Positions 35,889 to 48,480 of a DNA stretch of 64,000 nt are shown in pieces. The stretch spans positions 1 to 64,000 of the forward strand of contig QNGE01003688.1 in NCBI GenBank assembly GCA_008508345.1, given 5' to 3'. The number at the start of each line of letters is the position of its first letter. Positions within the stretch are counted from its first letter, which is position 1. This DNA is from Paragonimus westermani (lineage: Eukaryota > Platyhelminthes > Trematoda > Plagiorchiida > Troglotrematidae). Position numbers and translations under genes: made by a program. Below the pieces are notes generated by a model. The model had not been told where the DNA came from and searched no databases. It saw nothing but the letters and a program-made list of their open reading frames with translations.

Positions 35889-37560
35889 AAAAATAATGGT
35901 ATTTTCCTTGACGCATTCGTAAGAAACACGCTCAGGAGAGCGTGATCAACGTACAGATTTTTTAAGCATATACATACACCAAATTTGAAAATTGTACAAC
36001 GAGTCAACTATGTGAGTAGAGCAACAAAACAGACAAAACAGACATTATATGATGGGAAAATTCAGGTTCAGGCAGGAAAGTTCGAGCTTCATAGTGCTGA
36101 GAAAATAGTGCTTCGGGTCTGCACAATTCGATGAAATAATTGAATTGTTACATCAATTCGGACTCCATAAGGTGATCGCTAGCCTAATGCTCAAGGTCGT
36201 GCCAAAAGGGGTGGTTGGAGGATGGAGAGGATGTATTGGCGAAGAATTTGATCAGTATTCCATGTAGATAGTCCCGGGAAAATGTGCAGGAAATATTTGA
36301 TTGATGGGGGGAGGTGGGGACGCATATAATTTTGCGGGAAACAGATGGGCCTCTCGACCGGACCTCATTCTTTGCTCAAATTCCTAAGAATTTCGAGGAG
36401 CTGGCGATATGCCCAACCATTGCGAAATTTTGTGTCCGGGCGGGGTGGGGTGTTTTCTCGCACGGGATATATCAGTGAAACCAAGAATGGAAGGCGGAAT
36501 CATGCGATAAGCGGGATAAGTTGAAAGTGATTATGTGAGCTATGACAAACAATGGAACAATTGATATTCTGACAACCTTCTGTGTGACGTTAATAGCATT
36601 GTGTTGATAAAATATACACCATATGCGAACGCCTGCTACTGAATAACGCGAAAGAAGATGTTTTATAAGCTATTTTTAGTAAACGAATATTGCCGAATTT
36701 AGATGTCAGTTATCTACGTACAGACGGTGTATAGGATGAGAACAATGCTGAACAATACGGAGAGGTTGTCGGAAGGTCTATCAGTCAAAGGAGGAGGAAG
36801 GGTTGCGACTCGAGGTTATCACGCAATCGTGAGACGAACAGGTTGAGCTTTATTGTTTATCAAACAATTTCAGCATGCTCAGCTTTTGCATGGTGGTTTA
36901 CAACACAGAAACACATGTTATCAATAAGTATGCGGGAAGGGTGTACCAGGATGATTGGGTTGTTACTAACGAGCATGTATATTGGCACCTGTATGTGATG
37001 AGCATAGACACGGTTTCTTGTTCGCTGGCAAGTCTGAAAGTACAATATCTATCCTGGAATTGGTAGTTTTGATCGGTTCGAGGGGTGCTCGACTTAACAT
37101 CACGCAACACAGAGGGCTTTTCGTCAGATGTTATTTGGTCCGTTTTCAAAGATAACGTCCTCAGACAAGTAGAGCTTGAAAATGGACGTGACGTTTGTCA
37201 TTGTTAGGATAGTTTCTAAGTTTCGTTTGAATTGGTATATATTCTTACTGGACTTAATTGCATACGGGAGTTTGTCCCAAATGTGGGAATATTTTCCATG
37301 GACATACTTTGAAGGCAGTTTCTCCGGGATTTAAGAGCTGTCAGGGTGGAGTCTTTGTTTGTGAGGTTATACTTCGACCTGTGTTGTAAGCGAGTTGCGA
37401 ATCTGACGGTGAACTTTTTGTCATAGACCAGATTATACACGAGTGAAAGTGTGAACTTGAGTCGCCGTAGCCAAATGGGGTCAACTGCAAGCGTCTGGCA
37501 GCATTCTCTGTAGCGTTCTCTTGGTAGTTGAGGTCTTCGGGAGATCCGGAAGAAGGCATT
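35889..37560 (-). mobile_element. LINE 3' end, minus strand (left arm of inverted pair)
   Basis: It is 5'-truncated. The coding start near 37480 has IWLRRLKFTLSLVYNLVYDK-type sequence (C-terminus of LINE RT), then about 1.4 kb of 3' region to 35889. It is the reverse complement of 43730-45290, with only isolated differences seen (for example CCTCCTCC against CCTCCTTC near 36785). It contains AATAAA (about 36850 in minus sense) and a terminal stem-loop. Confidence 0.8.
35927..35944 (-). promoter_or_regulatory. LINE 3' stem-loop
   Basis: CACGCTC, loop, GAGCGTG: seven perfect pairs close to the LINE 3' end. It is the same as 45238-45255, with a compensated variant at 50831-50848. Confidence 0.6.
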
Positions 37561-38006
37561 ATACTAATCTTTTTGGAAGAGATCATCAGGGGTGTTAGCC
37601 ATTGCAGTTCAATCAACAGATTATTTCCTTGCTGATGACAGACATGCATGTTAAAAACTTCGGACAGCACTGGGAAGTACCACACTGCGTTAAGCTGCTT
37701 TATATGAGTACCAGCATAGGCAGGCAAGCAGGACACTGAGAGAAAATAGGAAAGCAAGCACCCCAATTCGAGTGAGCAAAAACCCTCCCTCATACCAATA
37801 TGGGCCTGCAAATTCAGCTGGTTTTCGAGGGATGGTTCTGATTCCATTGTGGCATTTTTATTGTTACTCAGCTTGCGGCCAGTAATATTGTGGCCCACTA
37901 GGTTATTTTTGAAGTTGCTATGGTCGAGCAGACTGGTGTCAGAGAGGTAAAAAACTGGCTCAAGGTTTATAATAGCCCTCACGCAAAATACGTAAGCCGT
38001 CTCCAA
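37560..38006 (-). other. Open reading frame upstream of the LINE fragment, unknown
   Basis: The frame 38006-37341 is open for 221 codons. Its last third is LINE sequence read out of frame, and the first 150 codons (for example GFCSLELGCLLSYFLSVSCL) have no motif I know. It is probably chance or an unrecognised repeat. Confidence 0.2.
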
Positions 38007-39689
38007 CTGTGTTAAACGTTATAGATTTTATTCCTACTGTTAATCACTTTAAGACTCGGAACAACTTCAGAGCCTGCATTTAACTCTTGTTTGCCTTCTA
38101 ATTTGTCAGAAGTAGCTTTATTCCCACCTAATAACTGAGAAATGAGAGATCATTTTGCCGCGACATAACCTGGGACAATTTTTTAGTTATTTTAACACTG
38201 CTTGTCCTCCTTCCACACTGAACATCGCCCAGTTGTGCGCTACTTCAAACAGTCAAGTGTTAAGATTTTTTTCTTCAGGGGTATTTTGCATCCGGGTGAC
38301 AAATAGAGCGTTGTTTTATAACCAACAAGTAGGTATTTTCGGAGCCAGTTCTTGTGAGCGGCTTTCGCAACCCCGTTTCGTGGGGAAGTCGTCGGCACAA
38401 CAACCTGAAGCAGGAAGTAGACACTACCGAACAGCACCAAAACGATTCTCACGAATACGGTCTGAATTTTCATCAACCGACTTTCTACTTTATGCCAGAA
38501 ATGCTGCCAGCACTCTTGACATTTTTCTTTGCAGTTCGAATTTTTTTGTTTGGATGTTCCAATCACAAACCACCTCCCGACCTGTAAAGTGGCAATCTTT
38601 TTCCGTGTACCAAACACGAAAGCATTTGATGAATTGGAGTCGTTTGTGAGTTCCGTCAAATAGCACTTCCGCTTTGCTCCTAATTTTGCTGAGGCACGGA
38701 ATCTTCTCTCGGGTCGACATCTGAACAAACGTTTTATGAACTCTTGTTCAAAGAACTCAATCAGCATACTTGTAAGACATCCCCACCACACGAGCTGTTC
38801 TGCGGTTTTGTTACATCTGAGCTCAAGGCTTTTCTTCGTACAAGACGGACTTTTTCATAACCAGTTTTTCTGTCATAATGAAATGGACCTTCGGTTCTGT
38901 GCAGTTAGAAACATTTCTGTCCCGTAGGGTAGGATTGCGCTCAGACTTGAAGATAGCTGATCGCCATTCACCGGACTATGGCTCGCCTTCTCAAATACCT
39001 CTTTGGTGCACATTTTAAAATCATCTCCGCTTGTGAGGCATCGGAAAATTTCAATCATATCCCTCTTCCAGTAAATCAACCACGAAATCCTTGGTGGAGA
39101 ACTGTGTACAATTCACTGTAGCGCCCACAATATTCCTACGATGTAAAACAACGTTTGTCACCAGTCATTTGTCATAGTCAATACCGCTCGATATACGCAC
39201 GTTTATACGTCTGATCGTTTGTTAGTTCGATCGCTCACAGATGATCGTGCAAACGAGAGGCCTGATAGAGACGTCCAATGTTATTCTGTTACTATACGTG
39301 TGCGCAGAACGTGGGATAAAAATGGAACAGACGAGTTGCCAGAGACGCTTGTAATTCGTGTGAAGCCTTTTAGTTGAACATCACAACAGTTTCATCAAAA
39401 ATACTACAATGTCCCATATGAATCTCACGCATTCGCCAAAACATCGGGCGATGTCCATTGCAACCACCACAGTTATCAATAAACACAATCACGGAAGTTT
39501 GTCTCCAAGTGTCACCTGGTGCCGATGGCGTTCCCACACGGTCAAAAACCGGCTCAAATCTTATAAAGACGGTCGAAGAGATCGGCTCAACGTCAACGGC
39601 TGGCGAAAGGAGGTGGGAGGACGAAATAATACACAGAAGAGAAAACAGGAATGAAGTATATGATCACGAGGAAGAAACTGTTTCGGTGA
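38007..39689. other. No gene recognised; overlapping long open frames
   Basis: Overlapping frames at 38240-38791 minus (183 codons, with NCKEKCQECWQHFWH) and 38155-38649 plus (164 codons) are unusually long, but I see no family motif and at most one can be coding. The rest lies downstream of the gypsy B integrase and may include its degraded end. Confidence 0.25.
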
Positions 39690-40078
39690 TCCGCGTGAAC
39701 CCGTTGCCAGGCCTCATTTGACATCGGACATGGAGTCCATTTAGCCGGTGAATTGTGGAATTTGTCGTGGAAAGAAAAACAACTTTCAGCCGGACGATAA
39801 ATTTCAGCGTCAATCTCCGGCCACCATCACGTTACTCTGGCTAGAGACCTCATCTTTTCAACTCCAGGATGTCCGGAATGTAGATCTTCCAGATTATCTC
39901 TAAGAATAGTCAAAGGAATAACAATTCTGTCGTTCAAGCACAATAATACATCTGGAGCGAGTGACACTTCTTCCCGACGCAAAAAATTAAGAAATTTCCG
40001 CCTGACTTGTGGGGTCCAACTACGTCGTGGCGAGCTGAGGATGGGTGAAAAGTAATGTTGAGTATCGTGAAGCAACAT
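39690..40078 (-). pseudogene. Gypsy B integrase, N-terminal zinc domain
   Basis: RIVIPLTILRDNLEDLHSGH, PGVEKMRSLARV, stop, WWPEIDAEIYRPAESCFSFH: the H-x-H of the HHCC finger is present, but the second Cys of the pair is Phe. EAWQRVHADH then marks entry to the core. The rest is not traceable in one frame beyond about 39690. Confidence 0.7.
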
Positions 40079-40199
40079 TGTTCGGTTAACCGGTAGAGGC
40101 TGGATTAGAAGGCAATAATTACTAAAAGGATGATTAGATGTGACAAGTAATCTACATGTTTGATTTGGTTGGATGATCTGTGCACCACAGTATAGTCAT

Positions 40200-41681
40200 A
40201 TGCACCGAGTGCTGTGTTCCATCGCTGAACCATGACTGCTGATGAACGTACCAATGACTTGGCAGGATTATAGATGAATTTCAGCGCTTCATGTTTGGAC
40301 GCAACTTTGAATGGTTTCCCAAACAGTTACTTATGATGCCACTTCACTGCCCGGTATACCGCCAGAGCTTCACAGTGTGTCTGAGCATAACCCCTTTCTT
40401 CTGGATTGAGTCGGCGTAATATACGCACAACTGGCTTATCGTCCTGTCCAAGCACAGCTCTGATTCCAACTGGAGAAACGTCAATATTCAACACAGGCAT
40501 AGTTATGGGAGAAAACGGACAAAGTATGGCATCATGTGACAAAAGTTTAACAATGAGCGTACACACTGTTCATGGGTTAGAGTCCACATGAACTGCTTCT
40601 CGGAAAGCAAGCGGAATAGAAATTCAGCAAGGTGAGAGAAATTTGGAATGAAACTGGAGTGGTTCTGCAAAGCATCTAACAAAGAATGCAATTCAGACGG
40701 GTTTGTGGGTGATGGTGCATTAGTTAATGGGTCTAGAGGTTTGTTATCAGGCTAGAATCCGTTAGCGTCAACTAAGTAACCGAGACACTCAAAACTGCTT
40801 ACAGTGGAAGCGCATTTGTTTGAGGTAACGGCAACGTTTTTGTCAAAAAATCTGTTGGAATAGCTTCAAAAGACGAGAATCATGAATTAACATGTCTGGA
40901 GCATGTACGATGCCATCATTACGATATAGCTCAACACCATCCATACATTTCACAGTATACTTATTGCCAGCTGAAAGGCAGCGGGAGAGTTATTAAGTCA
41001 AAACAACAAAAATCGGTACGAGGAAGACCCATTAGGTGAATTGATCGTTGTTATCGGCATTAATGCCTTGTCGGAAGGAATTTGCAGATACGCATCCTTT
41101 AATTCAATCCTGGAGAAAACTTTGGATCCCGAAAGTTTGTTCATGATGTTATCAGGTACAGCAGTGATGCGTGTATATTGCTTAAGATATCGATTTATAT
41201 TAGGTCGATACTCGCCACACATACGCGGAGTTTTCCCATCAGCCTTCAAGGGTGTCACAGTCGGCGTGGCCCAAGGGACAGAATCAACAGACTCAATGAT
41301 GCACTTTTCCACCAGCTTGTTCAGCACCTTAGTTACCGGTTCACGGAGCCCATAAGGAGCTGTAAGACGTTTCCGAAAACCCAGACGACCAGTTGCTCTT
41401 AGTTTAACTGGGAGTATCTTCATGCCGCCCTTGGACTTCAAACGCCTGAGAATGGGGTCGTTCAATTTTATGGAATCACTCGGTGGTACAAGCAAAGAAA
41501 GCTGGATATGAAACACCTTTGAAATCTTCGGTCCCAAAATGGATGGGTCATGATGAGTAACAACAAAGTTGCAATCAAGTGGCTTACATTGTTCATCAAA
41601 GATCGAAATAGTGACTGTACCCAAAACAGGAACGGAACAACCAATTATACCTCTTGTGGTCACAGAAAAAGGATGTAGCAC
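40200..41681 (-). pseudogene. Gypsy B reverse transcriptase and RNase H
   Basis: A 227-codon frame (41681-40998) includes YGLREPVTKVLNKLVEKCII, SVPWATPTVTPLKADGKTPR, MCGEYRPNINRYL and GSKVFSRIELKDAYLQI, RT motifs up to the first catalytic Asp (here Glu-Leu-Lys-Asp). Near 40925 another frame has VELYRNDGIVHAP, where the expected Y-x-DD is YRND. RT thumb (LGYLVDANGF; HSSFIPNFSHLAEF) and RNase H (NIDVSPVGIRAVLGQDDK; ERGYAQTHCEALAVYRAVKW) follow. The Asp-to-Asn change and stops make it inactive. Confidence 0.85.
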
Positions 41682-41689
41682 GCAATTTA

Positions 41690-42655
41690 GATAGAATTGT
41701 GATAGATATCGTTGTGGTATGATGGACTCTACACTGCCAGTGTCAACAGTGAAATCATGCCTCGTGCCACGTACTGTGAAAACGATGTGAAATAAATGCC
41801 TTGCAGTAGATGAATCAACTGTCTTGTTACATGTAGCATCATATTCATTTTGATCAGTTCCTATAAATTGACAACTTCTGCTGGACTAACAGACACTTCC
41901 TAAATGATCTCGTTTTCCAAACTTGTGGAGTATAGAGCTGTGGTGAATGCATGTATATTGGGAATGTTTCTTGCCACATGAGACAAGATTCATGAATTTG
42001 CTAGTGACATGTGTCGTCTGATAGGGAGAATTTTGATAAACTGGTCGGGAACCATATTTGGGGGCTGGATTGAATAGCCACAGAATGCTGTGGTTCGGAG
42101 GCCACTTTTTCATCGATCCAAACAAGACCGGGGTCTCACTAGAAATACCACACTGGAATGTATTATTTGAGTCTTCGTATTGTTCACAGATGACTGGCAT
42201 TTTGATACGTAGGTTTAGGGAGTAGCAGTAGTTGTCCACGTATAACCGGAACATTAATACCGGCGATGAGTCGGTCATGCAGTATGACTTCCAAATGATC
42301 ACCAAAACCACACCGTTCTGCCCGAGTTTGGATCTAGAGAATAAAGTCACCGACCGACTGGTTCGATTGGCTCTGCATGATATTGATTTTGGCTCCCTTG
42401 GCGACCTCAAAATTTACAGGAGTGGCATGACCGAGGAGTGATTTTTTTGTGCGCTCTTATGTGAGATTCATCAACGAATGTATATAAGATAAACTTTTCA
42501 AAAGAAAATAGACCTCTTCATATTCCTGAGAAGAAAAAGGCGGATGTTGTTTCCTCATTTAGACTGGGTGCCTTCCTACACCATAGTTCGAATCGTTCGA
42601 ATGAATCCTCAATATCACGAGGGAAGGAATGAATGTCCAAAGTTTCGACAGGCAT
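41690..42655 (-). pseudogene. Gypsy B Gag and protease
   Basis: ATG at 42655-42653 begins MPVETLDIHSFPRDIEDSFE followed by RFELWC, a typical Gag start. Later KFEVAKGAKINIMQSQSNQS, VGDFIL and ERCGFGDHLEVILHDRLIAG fit the Gag helical core. A zinc-knuckle region reads SCGKKHSQYTCIH and LHKFGKRDHLGSVC, where two knuckle Cys are Leu and Phe. The protease segment HDFTVDTGSVESIIP near 41745 keeps the DTG triad. Frameshifts and stops separate these pieces. Confidence 0.7.
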
Positions 42656-42925
42656 AGAATTTATTGTTATTGAAGACTGCCGCAATGCCATTGTGATAGT
42701 TCTCGAATAGATAGAACTTTACGCTAGCCAGCATTCCGTATATCCGTAATGGGCAGAACACAATGAATGAACAACCAAACGATTGCTTTAGAGTTACGCG
42801 CCGTATCAAAAGTGTACAACCTAAACTCCAATAATTGACGTGAAAGTATATGCTCTGTGGCCTTCACCACGAGTTTCCAGCTATTTTGTCAGTGTGAAAT
42901 TTACACTCATTTTCCATTTCACCAG

Positions 42926-43040
42926 GGTGCAACGGAGACGTCGGTCGAAGACATATTGTTCCTAGAAATGGTTGAACGTCAGCTATCCACCGTGGCGCCG
43001 AAAAATATTCTCATTACCATGACCTCCAACAGAATTGTAG
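42926..43040 (+). CDS. Candidate internal exon, unknown host gene
   Basis: TTTCCATTTCACCAG precedes, and GTGCGAGT follows, a 115-base open segment encoding GATETSVEDILFLEMVERQL then STVAPKNILITMTSNRIV. The acceptor has a polypyrimidine-rich lead and the coding composition looks protein-like. I do not recognise the protein, and no partner exon was identified because the flanks are transposons. A chance match is quite possible. Confidence 0.25.
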
Positions 43041-43429
43041 GTGCGAGTTAACTTGTATCCTGAAAGATCCAAACAAGAGTTTCACATCAATCTCGCGTCT
43101 GTTCGTCATCACTGTCATTCGTCGTAAAAGTCGACTGGATGGACCGACACCTAGCGTGAACACATACTGCATATCTAGAAGTTGCTCCTAGCCCAAGTCG
43201 TTTGGATGGAGCGAATAATTGTGTGCGTGCATGCCTTCAACATAGACGTTGTTTTTAAATGACGACTTTATTCCCTGGATGAGTAAGGACCACAAGTGCT
43301 CAAATTCCGGTGGGTTGGTTCCCCGTGGCGAATCATTATCAAACCTGTGACAGTTTCATAAGAACCTCAACGTTTCTGGAGGGTTTTGGCACCTTCCGGA
43401 TGCTACAATTCATTCTTATTCAGGTTCTT

Positions 43430-45285
43430 TGGCTGAGACGTTAGTACAGGGATTAAAGTTAGTGATAGCATCTTCTTCGTCGCTCGCCCTTACCAGTTCC
43501 GGTAGAGCTTCCGCTAGTTCTTACTGCCCCACAGCAACGCACATCATTCACCTACGTACAACACCAGTTTAAGTACTGCACGTTGATATATATCGCCACC
43601 TGCGCAAGTCTGATAGGCTAACATTAGAAAGCTTCCAACGTGGACTCACGAAAAGCTTATTGGGTCATCCATTTTCTCTCAGCTACGGGGAACGCTGCCT
43701 ATCCTCTCTGGTTACGGCGACTCAAGTTCACACTTTCACTCATGTATAATCTGGTCTATGACAAAAAGTTCACCGTCAGATTCGCAACTCGCTTACAACA
43801 CAGGTCGAAGTATAACCTCACAAACAAAGACTCCACCCTGACAGCTCTTAAATCCCGGAGAAACTGCCTTCAAAGTATGTCCATGGAAAATATTCCCACA
43901 TTTGGGACAAACTCCCGTATGCAATTAAGTCCAGTAAGAATATATACCAATTCAAACGAAACTTAGAAACTATCCTAACAATGACAAACGTCACGTCCAT
44001 TTTCAAGCTCTACTTGTCTGAGGACGTTATCTTTGAAAACGGACCAAATAACATCTGACGAAAAGCCCTCTGTGTTGCGTGATGTTAAGTCGAGCACCCC
44101 TCGAACCGATCAAAACTACCAATTCCAGGATAGATATTGTACTTTCAGACTTGCCAGCGAACAAGAAACCGTGTCTATGCTCATCACATACAGGTGCCAA
44201 TATACATGCTCGTTAGTAACAACCCAATCATCCTGGTACACCCTTCCCGCATACTTATTGATAACATGTGTTTCTGTGTTGTAAACCACCATGCAAAAGC
44301 TGAGCATGCTGAAATTGTTTGATAAACAATAAAGCTCAACCTGTTCGTCTCACGATTGCGTGATAACCTCGAGTCGCAACCCTTCCTCCTTCTTTGACTG
44401 ATAGACCTTCCGACAACCTCTCCGTATTGTTCAGCATTGTTCTCATCCTATACACCGTCTGTACGTAGATAACTGACATCTAAATTCGGCAATATTCGTT
44501 TACTAAAAATAGCTTATAAAACATCTTCTTTCGCGTTATTCAGTAGCAGGCGTTCGCATATGGTGTATATTTTATCAACACAATGCTATTAACGTCACAC
44601 AGAAGGTTGTCAGAATATCACTTGTTCCATTGTTTGTCATAGCTCACATAATCACTTTCAACTTATCCCGCTTATCGCATGATTCCGCCTTCCATTCTTG
44701 GTTTCACTGATATATCCCGTGCGAGAAAACACCCCACCCCGCCCGGACACAAAATTTCGCAATGGTTGGGCATATCGCCAGCTCCTCGAAATTCTTAGGA
44801 ATTTGAGCAAAGAATGAGGTCCGGTCGAGAGGCCCATCTGTTTCCCGCAAAATTATATGCGTCCCCACCTCCCCCCATCAATCAAATATTTCCTGCACAT
44901 TTTCCCGGGACTATCTACATGGAATACTGATCAAATTCTTCGCCAATACATCCTCTCCATCCTCCAACCACCCCTTTTGGCACGACCTTGAGCATTAGGC
45001 TAGCGATCACCTTATGGAGTCCGAATTGATGTAACAATTCAATTATTTCATCGAATTGTGCAGACCCGAAGCACTATTTTCTCAGCACTATGAAGCTCGA
45101 ACTTTCCTGCCTGAACCTGAATTTTCCCATCATATAATGTCTGTTTTGTCTGTTTTGTTGCTCTACTCACATAGTTGACTCGTTGTACAATTTTCAAATT
45201 TGGTGTATGTATATGCTTAAAAAATCTGTACGTTGATCACGCTCTCCTGAGCGTGTTTTTTACGAATGCTTCGAAAAAAATACCA
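43430..45285 (+). mobile_element. LINE 3' end, plus strand (right arm of inverted pair)
   Basis: It is 5'-truncated. RT C-terminus in broken frames near 43560-43740 (YRHLRKSD- and LTKSLLG-like, then YPLWLRRLKFTLSLMYNLVY and DKKFTVRFATRLQHRSKYNL), followed by 1.3 kb of 3' region with AATAAA near 44330, a stem-loop at 45238-45255 and an ATT-repeat tail. It is near-identical to 35889-37450 in reverse. Confidence 0.8.
45238..45255 (+). promoter_or_regulatory. LINE 3' stem-loop
   Basis: CACGCTC-TCCT-GAGCGTG, seven perfect pairs, about 30 bases before the ATT tail. Placement suggests the structure recognised by the element's RT, an inference from other LINEs. Confidence 0.6.
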
Positions 45286-45321
45286 TTATTATTATCATTA
45301 TTATTATTATTATTATTATTA
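45285..45321 (+). repeat. (ATT)n microsatellite, LINE tail
   Basis: About twelve ATT units with one interruption (ATC) directly at the 3' end of the LINE. The related copy ending near 50890 also ends in ATT repeats, so this is the element's tail rather than a random microsatellite. Confidence 0.75.
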
Positions 45322-46499
45322 CAACAGAATCTGGTTCTGACGAACCACCAAGCAGCGTCTGGAATGTCGGAAGTTTTTTTTTCAAAGTGGCAATAAAATT
45401 GGACTTTTGCATTAGGCGGCTTGAATGAGTTTGCTGGCCGTCTAATGTTCGTTATAGACATGTTATTTCATGACTGATTCTGCATCTATATTTCGAAAGA
45501 AAATCGTTTCTAACCGTCTCTTTGTTGTCGCAACTTCGTTCTCCGAGTTTTAAAAGAATCCATGTAAAAACGACCGGCTTGCATGTTATGCTCACCGTAT
45601 TCCCATGGTAACGCACTCTTCGCATGACTATGGAGGGTTTGATTCACTCCACCTACCGTCTACCTATTTCTTGGCTGTGTGATCTGTGCCGAGTAATAAC
45701 AGTATGACACGCACACTTCATTTTGTACACCACACAGGGGCTAACTTTGGTCGAACAGGCACCCTCTTACACTCGTCATCTCCGTGGACACTGGTCAACT
45801 CATGAACTGGCTTGTTGAGGAAGTGAGCCTAACGATCAGGAAGTTACCTTATTTAATGTTAAAGTGACATCACTTGTTTATCTATTTGACATTTTTCGTC
45901 ACCACCTGGAGTTCTATGGATAGGTTATTCTGGATTCACGCTGCTGAAGTATGCACCAGTATCCATTTCAGCCATTCCTTCAGCATACCACTAAAATTTT
46001 ACAAAAGTTTCATAGAATTTACCTGACAGTGAACGTAAAATATGCACAGCTCAATATTTTGTTTTTGAACCTTTGTCAGTTCGGGAGACAGATATTGAAG
46101 TAGCACCAACAATTGACAAGCAGCAGGGTGTCTGACACCAACGAAAAGCCATGATTTCAACGACGCAGACATTCATTCAAGCTTTGTTTGGATGGAACGA
46201 CCGTAAATCAAAAGTGAACTTTCTGATACCGTTGTTCAACTTCATAGACAACCACGCCTCATACAATGTCCATTCATTTAGTGTTCCATGATCACTTGCC
46301 AGGTTATTGTTATTGGACGTAGACTGAATGCTGGACATGGGATGGGTATATGTGATCGTTGTTGCCTTCATCAGCCTGTTGCCGGAGTTCCGGATGATTT
46401 TACACTCACCTTCGTTAAACTGCTGGTAGCTATCAAGTTTCGCTGAATCTCGTCGGAAGATCGAAAAGCACTGCGTAACTGTTGAGATAATCGTGGTTT
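45322..46499. other. No gene recognised
   Basis: Unique-looking sequence with only short open frames. Confidence 0.4.
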
Positions 46500-48480
46500 T
46501 TAATCATGGAAGTTATCATAATTTTGGGACTAACTTAGTCTGGGAAGTCGCTGAATTCTGTCGCGGAGGGGTGTTGTCCTAACATTCCAAAGGGGTGAGC
46601 AATGAATGCTCGCTAGTTCAGTCACATAACAATCAATGAAAAATTTAACTGAATCGCAAAAGCACGTCAAGCCGCAGAATTAATGATCGAACGTAACAGA
46701 ACAGCGTCACGGAAGTGGAAAATATCGCTATATTTCAAGGAAGGAATATTTCAATTTAACCGAGTGGGGTAAGCTGACTTTCCTTCTGACGCCATAACCG
46801 TTGTATGATCATGCGGACTGGGCCTTTTATAAGGCTGTAAGCGTAAGGCACGTTGGTGAATAATGTCCAACCTTGTAATGTATGCCGAAATTGACCAAGA
46901 CAGTGGTATCTCACTGGTTATATTTGGCATGCGTGTCCATTCGCTGCTGCCACAATTGTGAATTTTTCTACGTTCGCGTGACGTACGCCGCCAATCAGTA
47001 AAGTATGCTTTAACACTTCCAATTGCCCCATCCATCTGTCCCACCTTACGAGTGAAGCCAAACGTTACCTCCTGCCTAAACAGTTGTAACTGCTCTATTC
47101 ATTTGTCTTCAGTTACGAATGCTCGGATACAGAATGATGAACCAACTAAGTGGGATAGAACACGTGCGAAATTCTATCCGAAGGGTCTACTCGGAGTCTG
47201 TGTGGAAAAGGCACACATTAACTTCGGTTTTCTTCAGTGCGGAATGTAGCCGTCGTTTTGCATGAGCTTCTGGCGTCGATCAGGATGACTGAAGCTGTTC
47301 ATCAGTTTAGGACTTCATCGTCTCACTCATCAAATCTGACATCTGAGCGGAAAGTGTGTGTGCATTTGTGAGGGAACTCACATTGTTCAGTTGCTTCAAC
47401 GAGGGAATCTCTCCAGGTGGTATTCTTTTCATAATCGCTGGATAAGTGCAACCAATAGTCAAAGTAACGGAAACGTGTTCGTAGCCGCTCACTACAGAAC
47501 GGGCACCCTATTATGTCTGCCATATGACTACATTCAGAGTGAAAGATCCGATGATCGGCTTTACAGCGATAGCTATCCATCAGTACCGGTTCACCGTAGT
47601 GTCCCCACGGCAATCCTGTTTAAGGCTTCTTCACCCACCAGGGTTGCTAACTGTTTGTGAATGCGGCACTGGGAAAGTCGTACGAAGATAAACCAGTGTT
47701 TGCACGTTCTACTGTTTTGCTGGCAAGGACAATGATGCTGTTAGAAGGGGTGACAGCCGCACGACTGCTGCAGTTAGGCAGGTTGAAGGCAAAAGACAGA
47801 AGGGTTCATAGTGGCTGCATAGTTGGCTGCAGCTAGAGGCTGAAGCTGCTGGCCCATCAGCTTCCGGAGTGGCCAATTTTACTCCGCCGGCCAGCGACCA
47901 TGAATGAAGACCCTATCTTAGTGAAAGAAAATGAAATGAGCCTTACTGTAGGTGTGAAAAAGTTTTCAAGACGCTGACAGAATGTGGAACCAAGGAAGCC
48001 ACATTAAATGATAAAAATGACTCAACTATGCACTGCAGGTTATCCAAGACGAAAGCGTCACCATCATGTCGCACACGAAGCCGCAGTGTTCAAGGTGATC
48101 ACCATAGAACTGCTTGTCATACACCCAGCTAATATTTTGAAATGGATTCGTGGGGTTTCCGCGTTTAGATGTTTCCGGATAATGTGATTGACGAACTTGA
48201 TCATTCGGTGGAGAAGGTTCTTGACGTACAAGTCAAGATCAACATACTCATGGCGATCGCATCCGTAAGTCGTCTGTTCTTCAAACGGTCGCATTGGCCA
48301 CTAGGTGTAAACCCATATTTTTTGGATAGCACTGGTTAGGCATCCTCTGGGGTGCGTCCTTCTCTACAATCGGCCGTTGGCATTTTTCAGCTATTAGTCG
48401 TGCGATTTCCAAGGTGGACAACAGCAAAGAAGCAAGAAATAACTCATAAACCTTCTACATTCTCGATCGATGATGTCCAA
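46500..48480 (-). mobile_element. MULE-like transposon remnant, copy 2, downstream part
   Basis: Aligns in blocks with 17550-19300, for example around 46880-46950 against 17720-17820, and 47200-47290 against 18060-18150. It lies in the same orientation as copy 1 but more diverged. It carries the RING-like finger. The catalytic core seen in copy 1 was not found here. Confidence 0.5.
47323..47613 (-). pseudogene. RING-like zinc-finger remnant of the MULE repeat, copy 2
   Basis: A 96-codon open frame with HYGEPVLMDSYRCKADHRIF, HSECSHMADIIGCPFCSERL and a hydrophilic tail. Ligand spacing fits a RING-like finger (C..D, H..C, C..C), but the first CxxC pair, present in copy 1, is replaced (WGHY). 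The frame has survived longer here than in copy 1. Such domains usually mediate ubiquitin transfer or protein contacts; the function in a transposon is unknown. Confidence 0.45.

Larger units (their letters stand above)
39690..42655 (-). mobile_element. Ty3/gypsy family B, decayed, LTRs not found
   Basis: Minus-strand gag, protease, RT, RNase H and integrase in gypsy order, of a lineage distinct from family A (different Gag, DTGS protease, different RT). All are broken by stops. I could not find paired LTRs, PBS or target duplication. It lies between the two inverted LINE 3' ends. Confidence 0.8.

Noticed and set aside
38155..38791. 164- and 183-codon overlapping frames on opposite strands as a host gene
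   Set aside because: No recognisable motif, no splice support, and mutual antisense overlap; kept only as an unassigned region.
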